From positions 1-7,911 of the forward strand of contig DVHY01000109.1 in NCBI GenBank assembly GCA_018711755.1: DNA of 7,911 bases. Direction: 5' to 3'. The position numbers and the translations under genes were made by a program. The notes beneath the pieces are model-generated. The model had not been told where the DNA came from. It did not search any database and saw only the letters and a program-made list of their open reading frames with translations. Source of the stretch: Candidatus Limivicinus faecipullorum. Its GTDB lineage: Bacteria > Bacillota > Clostridia > Oscillospirales > Oscillospiraceae. Every line of letters begins with the position of its first letter. The stretch's first letter is position 1. Shown piece after piece: positions 1-5,869 of this stretch.

Positions 1-261
1 ATCCATGCAGGGCAGGTCGTCATGGATGAGGCTGTAGGTGTGGAGCATCTCTATGGCGCAGGCCACGGGGAGGCACTTGTCCACATCTCCGCCGGAGATG
101 CGGCAGAATTCCAGCACCAGCATGGGCCTTATCCGCTTGCCGCCGGCCAGCAGGCTATAGCGCATGGCCTCAGCCAGTTTGGCCTGGGGAAACTCCTCCC
201 CAAGAAGGAAACATTTTTCCAGAGCCGCTTCGATCCTGCTCTTGTATTCGTCAACAGTCAT
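1..261 (-). CDS. ispA: Prenyl diphosphate synthase (farnesyl/geranyl diphosphate synthase, IspA type), 5' part
   Basis: Short-chain trans-prenyl diphosphate synthase, a cytosolic enzyme that condenses isopentenyl diphosphate with allylic diphosphates to supply precursors of quinones and of undecaprenyl phosphate. Only the first 87 codons are present; the gene runs off the left edge. Visible family landmarks are LLAGGKRIRPML (about residues 37-48), which binds diphosphate, and HTYSLIHDDLPCMD (74-87), the start of the first aspartate-rich motif that binds magnesium. The window ends inside this motif, so the second aspartate-rich motif cannot be checked. I chose the ATG at 259-261, one base past the xseB stop, because GAGGA lies upstream at a usable though long spacing. 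An in-frame ATG at 271-273 overlaps xseB by 11 bases but has GAGG directly against it. The gene follows xseB closely, the common clostridial order. The choice between farnesyl and geranylgeranyl product cannot be made from this fragment. Confidence 0.93.
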   Translation of the reverse strand, partial: MTVDEYKSRIEAALEKCFLLGEEFPQAKLAEAMRYSLLAGGKRIRPMLVLEFCRISGGDVDKCLPVACAIEMLHTYSLIHDDLPCMD

Positions 262-262
262 T

Positions 263-496
263 TCAGTTTTCATCCTCAAAAGGAAGCTCGATGGGCTCCC
301 TGTCAGGTCCTTTTTTCAGTTTGGCAACCTTTTGCTCGGCGTCATCCAGCATCTTGCTGCACTGTTTTATAAGTCCCGTCCCCTCCTCGTAGAGGGCCAG
401 GGATTCGCTCAAGGGCATGTCGCCCTTTTCCAAATGTCGGACTATTTCGTCAAGTCTGCTCAGAGACTGCTCAAAGCTGAGTTCTTTATCGGCCAT
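263..496 (-). CDS. xseB: Exodeoxyribonuclease VII small subunit
   Basis: Small regulatory subunit of exonuclease VII, which binds in several copies to the large subunit XseA. The enzyme degrades single-stranded DNA from both ends to short oligonucleotides. The protein has 77 residues, the normal family size (about 60-85). It shows the typical helical-hairpin pattern: FEQSLSRLDEIVRHLEKGDM (about 8-27), then the conserved PLSESLALYEEGTGLIKQC (28-46), then a lysine-rich helix and an acidic tail. The ATG at 494-496 is preceded by GGGAGG at a spacing of about five bases. It lies 118 bases downstream of xseA, an unusually long gap for this operon, and ends at the start of ispA. The assignment rests on the motif pattern and on adjacency to xseA. 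Confidence 0.95.
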   Translation of the reverse strand: MADKELSFEQSLSRLDEIVRHLEKGDMPLSESLALYEEGTGLIKQCSKMLDDAEQKVAKLKKGPDREPIELPFEDEN

Positions 497-614
497 CCCG
501 GCCTCCCTTCTACCGCCCGTCGGAAAGCAGGGGCTCAGTCCCGGGCGGCGGGAAAAGAGCCGGAAAAAGCTGTAAATTAAAAACTCTGATTTTCCTGAGG
601 GCGGCCGCTCTCAG
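497..614 (-). other. Structured 118-bp spacer between xseA and xseB
   Basis: No gene is apparent in this gap. Directly after the xseA stop there is a 20-bp near-perfect palindrome (595-614) with CTGAG/CTCAG arms around a central GCGGCCGC. On the minus strand a short T-run follows it. Nearer xseB, CCGCCCG (513-519 on plus) can pair with CGGGCGG (542-548) across 22 bases, just upstream of the xseB ribosome binding site. The first element could act as a weak terminator or an mRNA-stabilising hairpin; this is inference. Confidence 0.4.
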
Positions 615-1826
615 TCAGCTCTCCCGCTTTGACACGGAGCTGACGCGGCACTGGGCCTTGCCGTCCCATAGCTGCAGGCAGAAGCCGTCTCCAGGGGACA
701 GCATATCCACGCTTTTCACCGTGGAGCCGTCCTCCTTTTCGGCGATGGCATAGCCCCGGCTCAATACTCTGAGCGGGCTCATGGCATCCAGGGCCGCAGT
801 GAGAGCCACAAAACTCTGCCTGCACCGGGAGAGCTTGCGATCCTCTACCGCAGCCAGCCTGTCCCTGACGTGGTCCAGCTCTATGCGGCGGTTGTCGATA
901 TGGGCCGTGGGGTCGGTCATCACCCGCTTGTTTTTATAGGACTCCAGCCTTTCATTAAGGCTGAGGAGCTTTTTCCTCATGGCCTGGTCTGCACGGATGC
1001 CGTAGCTGTTGAGAGCATCCTGCACCTCATGCCAGTCAGGAACGGCGATCTCCGCGGCATTGGAGGGGGTGGAGGCCCTGACGTCCGCCACATAATCGGC
1101 AATGGTCACATCCGGCTCGTGGCCCACGGCGGAGATGACCGGCAGGCCGGAATCATAGATAGCCCTGGCGACTCTCTCGTCGTTAAAGGCCCAGAGGTCT
1201 TCCATGGAGCCGCCGCCGCGGCCGGTGATTATAAGGTCCGCCACCTTGAATTCATTGGCGTAGCGGATGGCTCCCGCTATCTCCGGCGGGGCCTCTGTGC
1301 CCTGGACACGCACAGGCAAAAGCACCACCTGAGCCATGGGCCAGCGATGCCCCAATATGCGGATCATATCATGGACTGCCGCCCCGGCGGAGGAGGTGAT
1401 TATGGCTATACGTTTTGGAAATTGCGGCAAGGGTTTCTTGTGGCTGCGTTCAAAAAGGCCCTCCGATGCCAGCTGGGCCTTCAGCTGCTCAAAGGCCACC
1501 TGAAGGTCACCGGCCCCTTCCGGCATTATCGCGCTGCAATAGAGCTGGTAAGCCCCGTCCCGGGGATATACGGCCACCCGGCCGTACACCGTGACCCCCA
1601 TACCGTTTTCCGGACGAAAGCGCAGCTTGACGGCACTGCTTTTGAACATGACGCAGCGCAGGCTGCTCTCGCTGTCCTTCAGGGTAAAGTAATGGTGTCC
1701 GGAGGGGTATATCTTATAATTGGACAGTTCGCCCCGGACGCAGACATTGGAGAGGCTGGGCTCCTGTTCCAGCAGCCCTTTTATCAGGTTATTTAGTTCG
1801 CTGACGCTTAAGCTCTGCCGTTCCAT
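615..1826 (-). CDS. xseA: Exodeoxyribonuclease VII large subunit
   Basis: Catalytic subunit of exonuclease VII, a metal-independent nuclease that cuts single-stranded DNA in both directions and acts in repair and recombination. At 403 residues it is slightly shorter than the E. coli protein (456) but complete. The N-terminal OB-fold spans about 1-100, with RGELSNYKIYPSGHHYFTLKD at 31-51. The catalytic domain has AIITSSAGAAVHDM (141-154), GRGGGSMEDLWAFND (202-216) and SAVGHEPDVTIADYVADVRA (232-251), followed by STPSNAAE. A long coiled-coil region (about 270-345) precedes the C-terminal LSRGYAIAEKEDG motif (355-367). All the expected catalytic-domain signatures are present. The ATG at 1824-1826 is three bases past the nusB stop, and its AGGAG lies at the 3' end of nusB, so translation is probably coupled. 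Operon order nusB-xseA-xseB-ispA is the usual one in Firmicutes. Confidence 0.97.
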   Translation of the reverse strand: MERQSLSVSELNNLIKGLLEQEPSLSNVCVRGELSNYKIYPSGHHYFTLKDSESSLRCVMFKSSAVKLRFRPENGMGVTVYGRVAVYPRDGAYQLYCSAIMPEGAGDLQVAFEQLKAQLASEGLFERSHKKPLPQFPKRIAIITSSAGAAVHDMIRILGHRWPMAQVVLLPVRVQGTEAPPEIAGAIRYANEFKVADLIITGRGGGSMEDLWAFNDERVARAIYDSGLPVISAVGHEPDVTIADYVADVRASTPSNAAEIAVPDWHEVQDALNSYGIRADQAMRKKLLSLNERLESYKNKRVMTDPTAHIDNRRIELDHVRDRLAAVEDRKLSRCRQSFVALTAALDAMSPLRVLSRGYAIAEKEDGSTVKSVDMLSPGDGFCLQLWDGKAQCRVSSVSKRES

Positions 1827-1829
1827 GGC

Positions 1830-2297
1830 TCACTCCTGAGAGGGCACATCCTTGTGCAGTTCTCCCCTCATGAAGCCGCCCAGCACCCCGTTGACGAAAG
1901 CGACGGTGTCCGGCTCGTCATAGCCCTTGGCCAGCTCCACCGCCTCGTTGATTGCGGCGGCATTTGGGATTTCATCCATGTACAGTATCTCACAGATGGC
2001 GCAGCGCATGACTGCCAGGGCCGTGCGGGAAATGCGCTCCAGCTTCCAGCCCTTGGAATATTTCTGTATGTAAGCGTCGATCTCGCTGCGGTTTTCCGCC
2101 GTCAGCTCCACAAGACGGTGTATATATGCCATCTGCTTTTTGTCCGGCCGCTCATTGTAGAGCTCGTCCTCCTCCTGCAGGCTGGCATAGTGCTCAGGGG
2201 AAAAGAAGTCATCCATAAGCTGGGAAGGCTCCACATTGCGGGAAGCCGCAGCGAAGCCCAGCTGAATGGCAATCTCCCGGGCAGTAGTTCTGGTCAT
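1830..2297 (-). CDS. nusB: Transcription antitermination factor NusB
   Basis: All-helical RNA-binding protein that pairs with NusE (ribosomal protein S10) on boxA RNA, giving processive transcription of rRNA operons. The 155 residues are close to the usual length (about 130-150). The N-terminal signature TAREIAIQLGFAA (5-17) matches the family's RRxARExAlQxLY-type start. The C-terminal core ISRTALAVMRCAICEIL (89-105) followed by PNAAAINEAVELAKGYDEPD (111-130) and FVNGVLGG (134-141) is diagnostic. A charged insertion around residues 40-56 is somewhat longer than in B. subtilis. The ATG at 2295-2297 has a clear GGGAGGA ribosome binding site about seven bases upstream. It lies 18 bases after the Asp23-family gene and three bases before xseA, so the three are surely co-transcribed. 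Confidence 0.96.
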   Translation of the reverse strand: MTRTTAREIAIQLGFAAASRNVEPSQLMDDFFSPEHYASLQEEDELYNERPDKKQMAYIHRLVELTAENRSEIDAYIQKYSKGWKLERISRTALAVMRCAICEILYMDEIPNAAAINEAVELAKGYDEPDTVAFVNGVLGGFMRGELHKDVPSQE

Positions 2298-2315
2298 ACG
2301 AGTTCCTCCCGGCCC

Positions 2316-2678
2316 TTATTTCTCAAAGGCAACGCCGGAAACGTGTACGTTGACTTCCGCGTTTTCTATGCCCGTGGTAGACTGCACCACAGACAGCACT
2401 TTCTCCTGCACGGCCTTGGCCACGCTTACGATGTTTCTGCCGTACATAACGGTGATAATGGTGTCGACCACGATCTTTGATTCCACAAACTGGACCTTTA
2501 CGCCTTTGGCAACGGTCTTAAGTCCGAAGAGCTCGGCCAGCTCGGCGCCGGCGGTATTGGACAGTCCGGCCACGCCGTCCACCTCGGTGATGGCGGCTCT
2601 GACCATACTGTAGATGACTTCCTCGGAAATATTGATGCTGCCAAGCTGTTCATGGCAGGTGATATAATTCTCGCCCAT
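2316..2678 (-). CDS. Asp23/Gls24 family protein (YqhY-like)
   Basis: Small cytoplasmic protein of 120 residues in the Asp23/Gls24 (alkaline shock protein) family. Its position before nusB matches yqhY of B. subtilis, which has been linked to control of acetyl-CoA carboxylase and lipid synthesis; that role is not shown here. Visible family features are GSINISEEVIYSMVRAAITEVDGVAGL (13-39), the VKVQFVESKIVVDTIITVMYG strand region (60-80) and a C-terminal IENAEVNVHVSGVAF (104-118). The ATG at 2676-2678 is preceded by a perfect AGGAGG six bases upstream, the strongest ribosome binding site in the window. It is the first gene of the housekeeping unit and lies about 146 bases beyond spoIIIAH, with a terminator between them. 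In B. subtilis and many clostridia accB and accC precede this gene, but they are absent here. Confidence 0.93.
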   Translation of the reverse strand: MGENYITCHEQLGSINISEEVIYSMVRAAITEVDGVAGLSNTAGAELAELFGLKTVAKGVKVQFVESKIVVDTIITVMYGRNIVSVAKAVQEKVLSVVQSTTGIENAEVNVHVSGVAFEK

Positions 2679-2684
2679 AGCTAT

Positions 2685-2690
2685 CCTCCT
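2685..2690 (-). promoter_or_regulatory. Strong ribosome binding site of the asp23-family gene
   Basis: A perfect AGGAGG on the minus strand, six bases from the ATG at 2678. It fixes the start of the Asp23-family protein and suggests high expression of this first gene of the operon. Confidence 0.9.
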
Positions 2691-2705
2691 AAATGATTTC
2701 GTTAT

Positions 2706-2734
2706 ATTTTAACACGATATACTCAAAAAATAAA
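2706..2734 (-). promoter_or_regulatory. Possible weak vegetative promoter for asp23-nusB-xseAB-ispA
   Basis: The gap 2691-2782 is markedly AT-rich against the GC-rich genes and lies just downstream of the spoIIIA terminator, so a promoter is expected here. The best pair I can read on the minus strand is TTTATT (2729-2734), 17 bases, then TAAAAT (2706-2711). The -10 is good and the -35 poor. TATAAC nearby is an alternative -10. The location is well supported; the exact boxes are not. Confidence 0.4.
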
Positions 2735-2782
2735 GTACAATATTCAAATTTCAAAGCTGGCGCTGAAAATAATTGAAAAATA

Positions 2783-2812
2783 TTCAGGCTCCCCGGGAGT
2801 GGGGAGCCTGAA
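2783..2812 (-). terminator. Intrinsic terminator of the spoIIIA operon
   Basis: A perfect 12-bp inverted repeat (2783-2794 with 2801-2812; arms TTCAGGCTCCCC/GGGGAGCCTGAA) encloses a six-base loop. Read on the minus strand it follows the spoIIIAH stop by 12 bases and is trailed by a T-rich stretch (GAATATTTTTC). This is the form of a rho-independent terminator and separates the sporulation unit from the housekeeping unit. Confidence 0.88.
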
Positions 2813-2824
2813 AGCCTTCAAATA

Positions 2825-3364
2825 TTAAGCCTTGACCTCGATAATGCTCAGCTGGGCGGCGGTATACTGGGTCTCGGAGCAGATAACGTCCGTTATCCTG
2901 GCCACGGCTTCCTGGCTGAGTCCCTCGGCGGGAGCAGGCACGGCAACGGTCACGGTGTCGTTGCCTATGTACACCACGCACTCGTCAAAGTCCTTGGCAA
3001 TGAGCAGATTCTCGATCTGAGCCTCCTGCATGGTGCAGGTGGCCATGGCGGATATTGCGTTCATTGCGCTGTCAATGGTCTCCTGGGAGGCGGTCTCCGA
3101 AGTGGCTGCCGTCTGCAAAAGCTCCAGGGCCTCGTCTCTGGACACCTGCCGGGTAAGTCTCGCCTCGGCAAAGTATTCCCCGCCGGTGCTCACAAGGCTG
3201 TCTTCAAACTCCGCATTGGCGCTCATCATGGCTTCATCCTCGGCAGATACCATCTCCGAATCCGGCGTGCCCCATCTGTTGTTATATGACCAGTTCAGGG
3301 CCACCGCCGCACAAACGAACATCAGTACAGCCAGCATCGTAAGATTCCTTTTACGGTTTTTCAT
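2825..3364 (-). CDS. spoIIIAH: Stage III sporulation protein AH (mother-cell channel subunit)
   Basis: Bitopic membrane protein of the mother cell whose external domain, in B. subtilis, binds forespore SpoIIQ across the intermembrane space and forms part of the SpoIIIA-Q channel. The 179 residues compare with 218 in B. subtilis. A positively charged start MKNRKRN is followed by one membrane span (about 8-24), a short acidic linker, then the ring-building (YscJ/FliF-like) domain with the family motif YFAEARLTRQVSRDEALELL (64-83) and a C-terminal half ending QYTAAQLSIIEVKA. The ATG at 3362-3364 has AGGGGG upstream at a rather long spacing of 11 bases. The gene begins 22 bases after spoIIIAG and is the last of the operon, with a terminator just beyond. 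No SpoIIQ gene is in the window. Confidence 0.95.
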   Translation of the reverse strand: MKNRKRNLTMLAVLMFVCAAVALNWSYNNRWGTPDSEMVSAEDEAMMSANAEFEDSLVSTGGEYFAEARLTRQVSRDEALELLQTAATSETASQETIDSAMNAISAMATCTMQEAQIENLLIAKDFDECVVYIGNDTVTVAVPAPAEGLSQEAVARITDVICSETQYTAAQLSIIEVKA

Positions 3365-3386
3365 GTTTGCATATTCCCCCTAAGCT

Positions 3387-3713
3387 TTAATCTGCCATTT
3401 TCAGAATCGTGATTTTATCCGATGCAAAACCAGTATATGAACTCACCGCCCGGATAATATCCAATCTCACCCGGGCATTCTCAGCACCTGCGCAGGCGAC
3501 CACCACGCCGTTTTCCGATATCAGCACCCTGGCCTCTCCCACCCCCTCGGTCTGGGAGAGTATCTGAGCCACCTGCTCATCCCTGTCTGTGCCCTCTTTT
3601 ATCTGGGAGCTGCCGGTGGGCAGCAGCATCAGCGCCACGCCGATCACCAGCACGACCAGAGGGTATTTGAATTTTTCAAGTTTCTCCGCTTTCAGCTTCA
3701 GGCTTTCACTCAC
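3387..3713 (-). CDS. spoIIIAG: Stage III sporulation protein AG, unusually compact
   Basis: Membrane-anchored ring-forming protein of the SpoIIIA channel. In B. subtilis it makes a large 30-subunit ring between the two forespore membranes. Here it has only 108 residues, against 229 in B. subtilis. It has a basic N-terminus, one membrane span (about 17-32), and a minimal ring-building domain: helix 43-55, strand GEARVLIS (59-66), strand GVVVACAG (69-76), helix ARVRLDIIRAVSSYTG (80-95) and strand KITILKM (100-106). The segment between the first two strands, which in B. subtilis carries the extra beta-triangle insertion, is cut to a turn (ENG). The domain ends are intact, so this looks like a natural short form, not a truncation. 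The start is GTG (3711-3713), overlapping the end of spoIIIAF by eight bases, with GGTGG upstream. Identity is supported by position between AF and AH and by the C-terminal motif. Confidence 0.9.
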   Translation of the reverse strand: MSESLKLKAEKLEKFKYPLVVLVIGVALMLLPTGSSQIKEGTDRDEQVAQILSQTEGVGEARVLISENGVVVACAGAENARVRLDIIRAVSSYTGFASDKITILKMAD

Positions 3714-4182
3714 TGTTCCACCGCTGCCTTTCGTATGGTATGCCCAGCTCCGACTCCAGCAGCCGGGAGAGCCGCTCCCTGCTCTCCTGGCTGCAGCCGG
3801 AGCTCAGCTCAACTCCCCAGGGCATCCAGAAGCCCTCCAGGCTCCACTGTACTTCCACATCGGCAGCCAGGCCGTCAATGCCCAGCTCACCGGCTTTGTC
3901 CATAATATATGCCTCGTACTCCTGTTCTATGACTAGCCTGCTGAGCCGGTCTTCCGCTTCCTCTCCCTGCCTGGCAAGCTGTGTCTCCAGCTCATGCATT
4001 CTGGCGCTCTCCAGAGCGTAGGAGTCCATGTCTATCTCCTTTATTGGGCTGAGCACCGCCAGGATGAGGCTTGCGGTGCAAAGTATCTCCGCCACCCGCT
4101 TCACGCCTCCCTCGGGCAGTATGCTCAGAGCCGCCCCGCACAGCAGGGAGACTGCGCACAGTTCCCTTATCCCCTCATACAC
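3706..4182 (-). CDS. spoIIIAF: Stage III sporulation protein AF
   Basis: Mother-cell membrane protein of the SpoIIIA complex with a ring-building domain facing the intermembrane space. It has 158 residues, against 206 in B. subtilis. Two membrane spans are visible (about 5-22 and 31-47), joined by a short turn with LPEGGVKR, which is typical of the family. A charged, probably coiled-coil stretch follows (about 55-85). The C-terminal ring-building domain includes VIEQEYEAYIMDKAGELGI (84-102), VEVQWSLEGFWMPWGVELS (109-127) and SRERLSRLLESELGIP (134-149). The start is GTG (4180-4182), sharing one base with the spoIIIAE stop. The ATG four bases further on is in another frame. A weak GGTGAG is upstream, so translational coupling to spoIIIAE is likely. 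It overlaps spoIIIAG by eight bases. Confidence 0.92.
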   Translation of the reverse strand: MYEGIRELCAVSLLCGAALSILPEGGVKRVAEILCTASLILAVLSPIKEIDMDSYALESARMHELETQLARQGEEAEDRLSRLVIEQEYEAYIMDKAGELGIDGLAADVEVQWSLEGFWMPWGVELSSGCSQESRERLSRLLESELGIPYERQRWNSE

Positions 4183-5279
4183 TAAAGGCTCACCGCCTTA
4201 ATGCCCGCCGTTATGGATATGAACAGCATTATGCCGCAGCAGCCCAGCAGGCCCAGCAGCAGCCCCATTGCCGCGCTCACGCTGGATATCAGCCCGGACA
4301 GGCGGCTGTTGGGGACCATATCCGAGGCGGCTGCCGCCGCCTTCAGCACCAGCATCCGCACCGACAGCACGGCAAAGGGCCCGGCGCACAGGGCGCAGAC
4401 GGCAATGAGTCCAAATACCCCGGCGGAGTTCTTTATCACCGAAGCTGCGGAGAGCACGGCGCCGGAGGCGTCGGATATAATGCCTCCCACCACCGGAAGG
4501 CTGGTGGATATCACCGTGCGGGCCGTCTTGATAGCGGCGGCGTCGATGCTCCCGGCCACCAGGCCGGTCATGCCTATGTAGGCGCTGAAAGCTATCGTCA
4601 TGGCTGTCATTACCGTGACCGCCATCCACTTGGTCAGCTTTGCCGTATTGCTCAGCAGGGAGTTGGGAAACACGCTGCCTGCGACGGCCAGGGCCAGATA
4701 AGAGTACACCAGGGGGATTATCAGCTTTTGCGACAGGCTCATCAATACGTCGAGGGCAAGGCATGTGGCCGCATATTTTGCCGAGGCGGAGCCCACCGCC
4801 CCGCACGCGGCGGCGGCTGTAAATATGGCCGGCAGAGCGGCCTTTGAATAGTCGGAAAGCTGGTTCAGGGCGGAGACGGTCTGCCCCACTATGCTGTCCA
4901 CGCTGCCCAGCAGGCTCACTGCGGCGGCGCAGCAGCCGGCAATGTTGATATATTCCTTTAAAGGCTTCCCGCTGCACAGGGAGCCGGACAAGGCACAGAG
5001 CATGGCTATGGCTATCAGGGAGGCCGCCGTTTTAAGGTTCTGGCCCAGCTCTCCCTTTACGCTGTCCGCAAAGCTGTGCCAAAGCCGCTCCAGGGCGTTT
5101 TCCGTGTCGTAGCTTCCGTCCACCTTCAATGCTCCGCTTATCTCTCTGGCCGTTTCAGGCAGCTCCTCCTCCACGGCATATATCCCCGTCTCGTCCGCGG
5201 CCTGCTCATATATCCCCCCGGCATAGGCCGGGACAGCAAAGCCCGGGAGCAAAAGCAGTATAAGCAGCAGGACTCTCAT
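4182..5279 (-). CDS. spoIIIAE: Stage III sporulation protein AE (polytopic membrane protein)
   Basis: Large multi-spanning membrane component of the SpoIIIA channel, in the mother-cell membrane around the forespore. It has 365 residues against 399 in B. subtilis. An N-terminal signal peptide is clear: MRVLLLILLLLPGFAVPAYA, with likely cleavage after residue 20. A soluble region (about 21-80) follows, then several hydrophobic spans around 84-102, 111-130, 150-180, 186-204, 217-243, 286-312 and 335-357. The family core LPVVGGIISDASGAVLSAAS lies at 261-280. I take the ATG at 5277-5279, which overlaps the spoIIIAD stop as ATGA and has GGAG seven bases upstream. The same frame stays open upstream to 5645, but that part lies inside spoIIIAD and lacks membrane-protein character. 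The span list is a reading by eye. Confidence 0.95.
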   Translation of the reverse strand: MRVLLLILLLLPGFAVPAYAGGIYEQAADETGIYAVEEELPETAREISGALKVDGSYDTENALERLWHSFADSVKGELGQNLKTAASLIAIAMLCALSGSLCSGKPLKEYINIAGCCAAAVSLLGSVDSIVGQTVSALNQLSDYSKAALPAIFTAAAACGAVGSASAKYAATCLALDVLMSLSQKLIIPLVYSYLALAVAGSVFPNSLLSNTAKLTKWMAVTVMTAMTIAFSAYIGMTGLVAGSIDAAAIKTARTVISTSLPVVGGIISDASGAVLSAASVIKNSAGVFGLIAVCALCAGPFAVLSVRMLVLKAAAAASDMVPNSRLSGLISSVSAAMGLLLGLLGCCGIMLFISITAGIKAVSL

Positions 5280-5662
5280 GTCATATCTCCAATCATTTTC
5301 AGCATGCTCATAATAAGGGGCATGGAAACGCCAATGGCGCAGAGGGTGCCGGCCATGTCCACCGCAGCCGCGGCGGAGCTCTGGGAGGAATCTTTGCACA
5401 GTTCTGCGCTTATTTTGGTCACGGCCCCAATGCCCACGCATTTGAGCACGGGGCTTATAAGTACGTCTGCGCTGCCGCACATATTCCTGACCGCCGCAGC
5501 CAGCTCCAGAAGGCTGGAGGCAAAGCCTATAGCGGCGGTGATTATCATGACAATAGCTCCCGCCCCCAAGACCATGGACATCTCCGGGTTTGTCCGCTTT
5601 ATGAGCAGGCAGATGAGGCAGCTGAGCAGGGCGGCCGCCGCGCATTTTATAATCACATCCAT
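5276..5662 (-). CDS. spoIIIAD: Stage III sporulation protein AD
   Basis: Small integral membrane protein of the SpoIIIA complex, 128 residues (133 in B. subtilis). SpoIIIAC and SpoIIIAD are related to each other and are thought to sit together in the membrane base of the channel. Spans are visible at about 4-20, 28-50 and 104-124, and the conserved cytosolic-type segment PVLKCVGIGAVTKISAELCKDSSQSSAAAAVDMAG covers 71-105. The ATG at 5660-5662 comes three bases after the spoIIIAC stop, and there is no recognisable ribosome binding site before it, so translation is probably re-initiated from spoIIIAC. The stop overlaps the spoIIIAE start (ATGA). Confidence 0.94.
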   Translation of the reverse strand: MDVIIKCAAAALLSCLICLLIKRTNPEMSMVLGAGAIVMIITAAIGFASSLLELAAAVRNMCGSADVLISPVLKCVGIGAVTKISAELCKDSSQSSAAAAVDMAGTLCAIGVSMPLIMSMLKMIGDMT

Positions 5663-5665
5663 AGG

Positions 5666-5860
5666 CTACAGACCGAAGAGGGACTTTATCATGTTGAAAA
5701 GCTCGCTTATTTTCTGCACCACTATCATAAGCACCACCACCAATGCGGTGATGCTGGTCATAAGGGCCTGTTCGTCCCTGCCGGAACGCTGGAGCAAAAT
5801 ATTGAGCACCGCGACCAATATACCAATTGCGGCGATTTTAAAGATCAGGTCAACATCCAT
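5666..5860 (-). CDS. spoIIIAC: Stage III sporulation protein AC
   Basis: Very small membrane protein of the SpoIIIA complex, 64 residues (68 in B. subtilis). It is made almost wholly of two hydrophobic helices, about 5-23 and 34-50, joined by the polar turn QRSGRDEQA, followed by an amphipathic tail KISELFNMIKSLFGL. The conserved DLIFKIAAIGILVAVLNILL start and the two-helix plan identify it, together with its place between AB and AD. The ATG at 5858-5860 has AGGAG upstream (TTTAGGAGAAAAGC), overlapping the end of spoIIIAB, whose stop is nine bases away. Confidence 0.94.
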   Translation of the reverse strand: MDVDLIFKIAAIGILVAVLNILLQRSGRDEQALMTSITALVVVLMIVVQKISELFNMIKSLFGL

Positions 5861-5869
5861 GCTTTTCTC

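Noticed and set aside
870..1796. Long plus-strand open frame (308 codons) antisense to xseA
   Set aside because: It lies wholly inside xseA, which has all family motifs. The translation has no recognisable domain and no ribosome site. Long antisense frames are common opposite GC-rich genes.
4071..4847. Plus-strand open frame of 258 codons opposite spoIIIAE/AF
   Set aside because: Its translation is rich in His, Gly, Gln and Arg, with no fold-like pattern, and spoIIIAE/AF explain the region.
4198..4977. Minus-strand open frame of 259 codons in another frame of spoIIIAE
   Set aside because: Arg/Gly/His-rich composition and no motif. The spoIIIAE frame is clearly the coding one.
5280..5645. 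N-terminal extension of spoIIIAE to 5645
   Set aside because: It would overlap nearly all of spoIIIAD, is not membrane-like, and would bury the clear signal peptide at the 5279 start.
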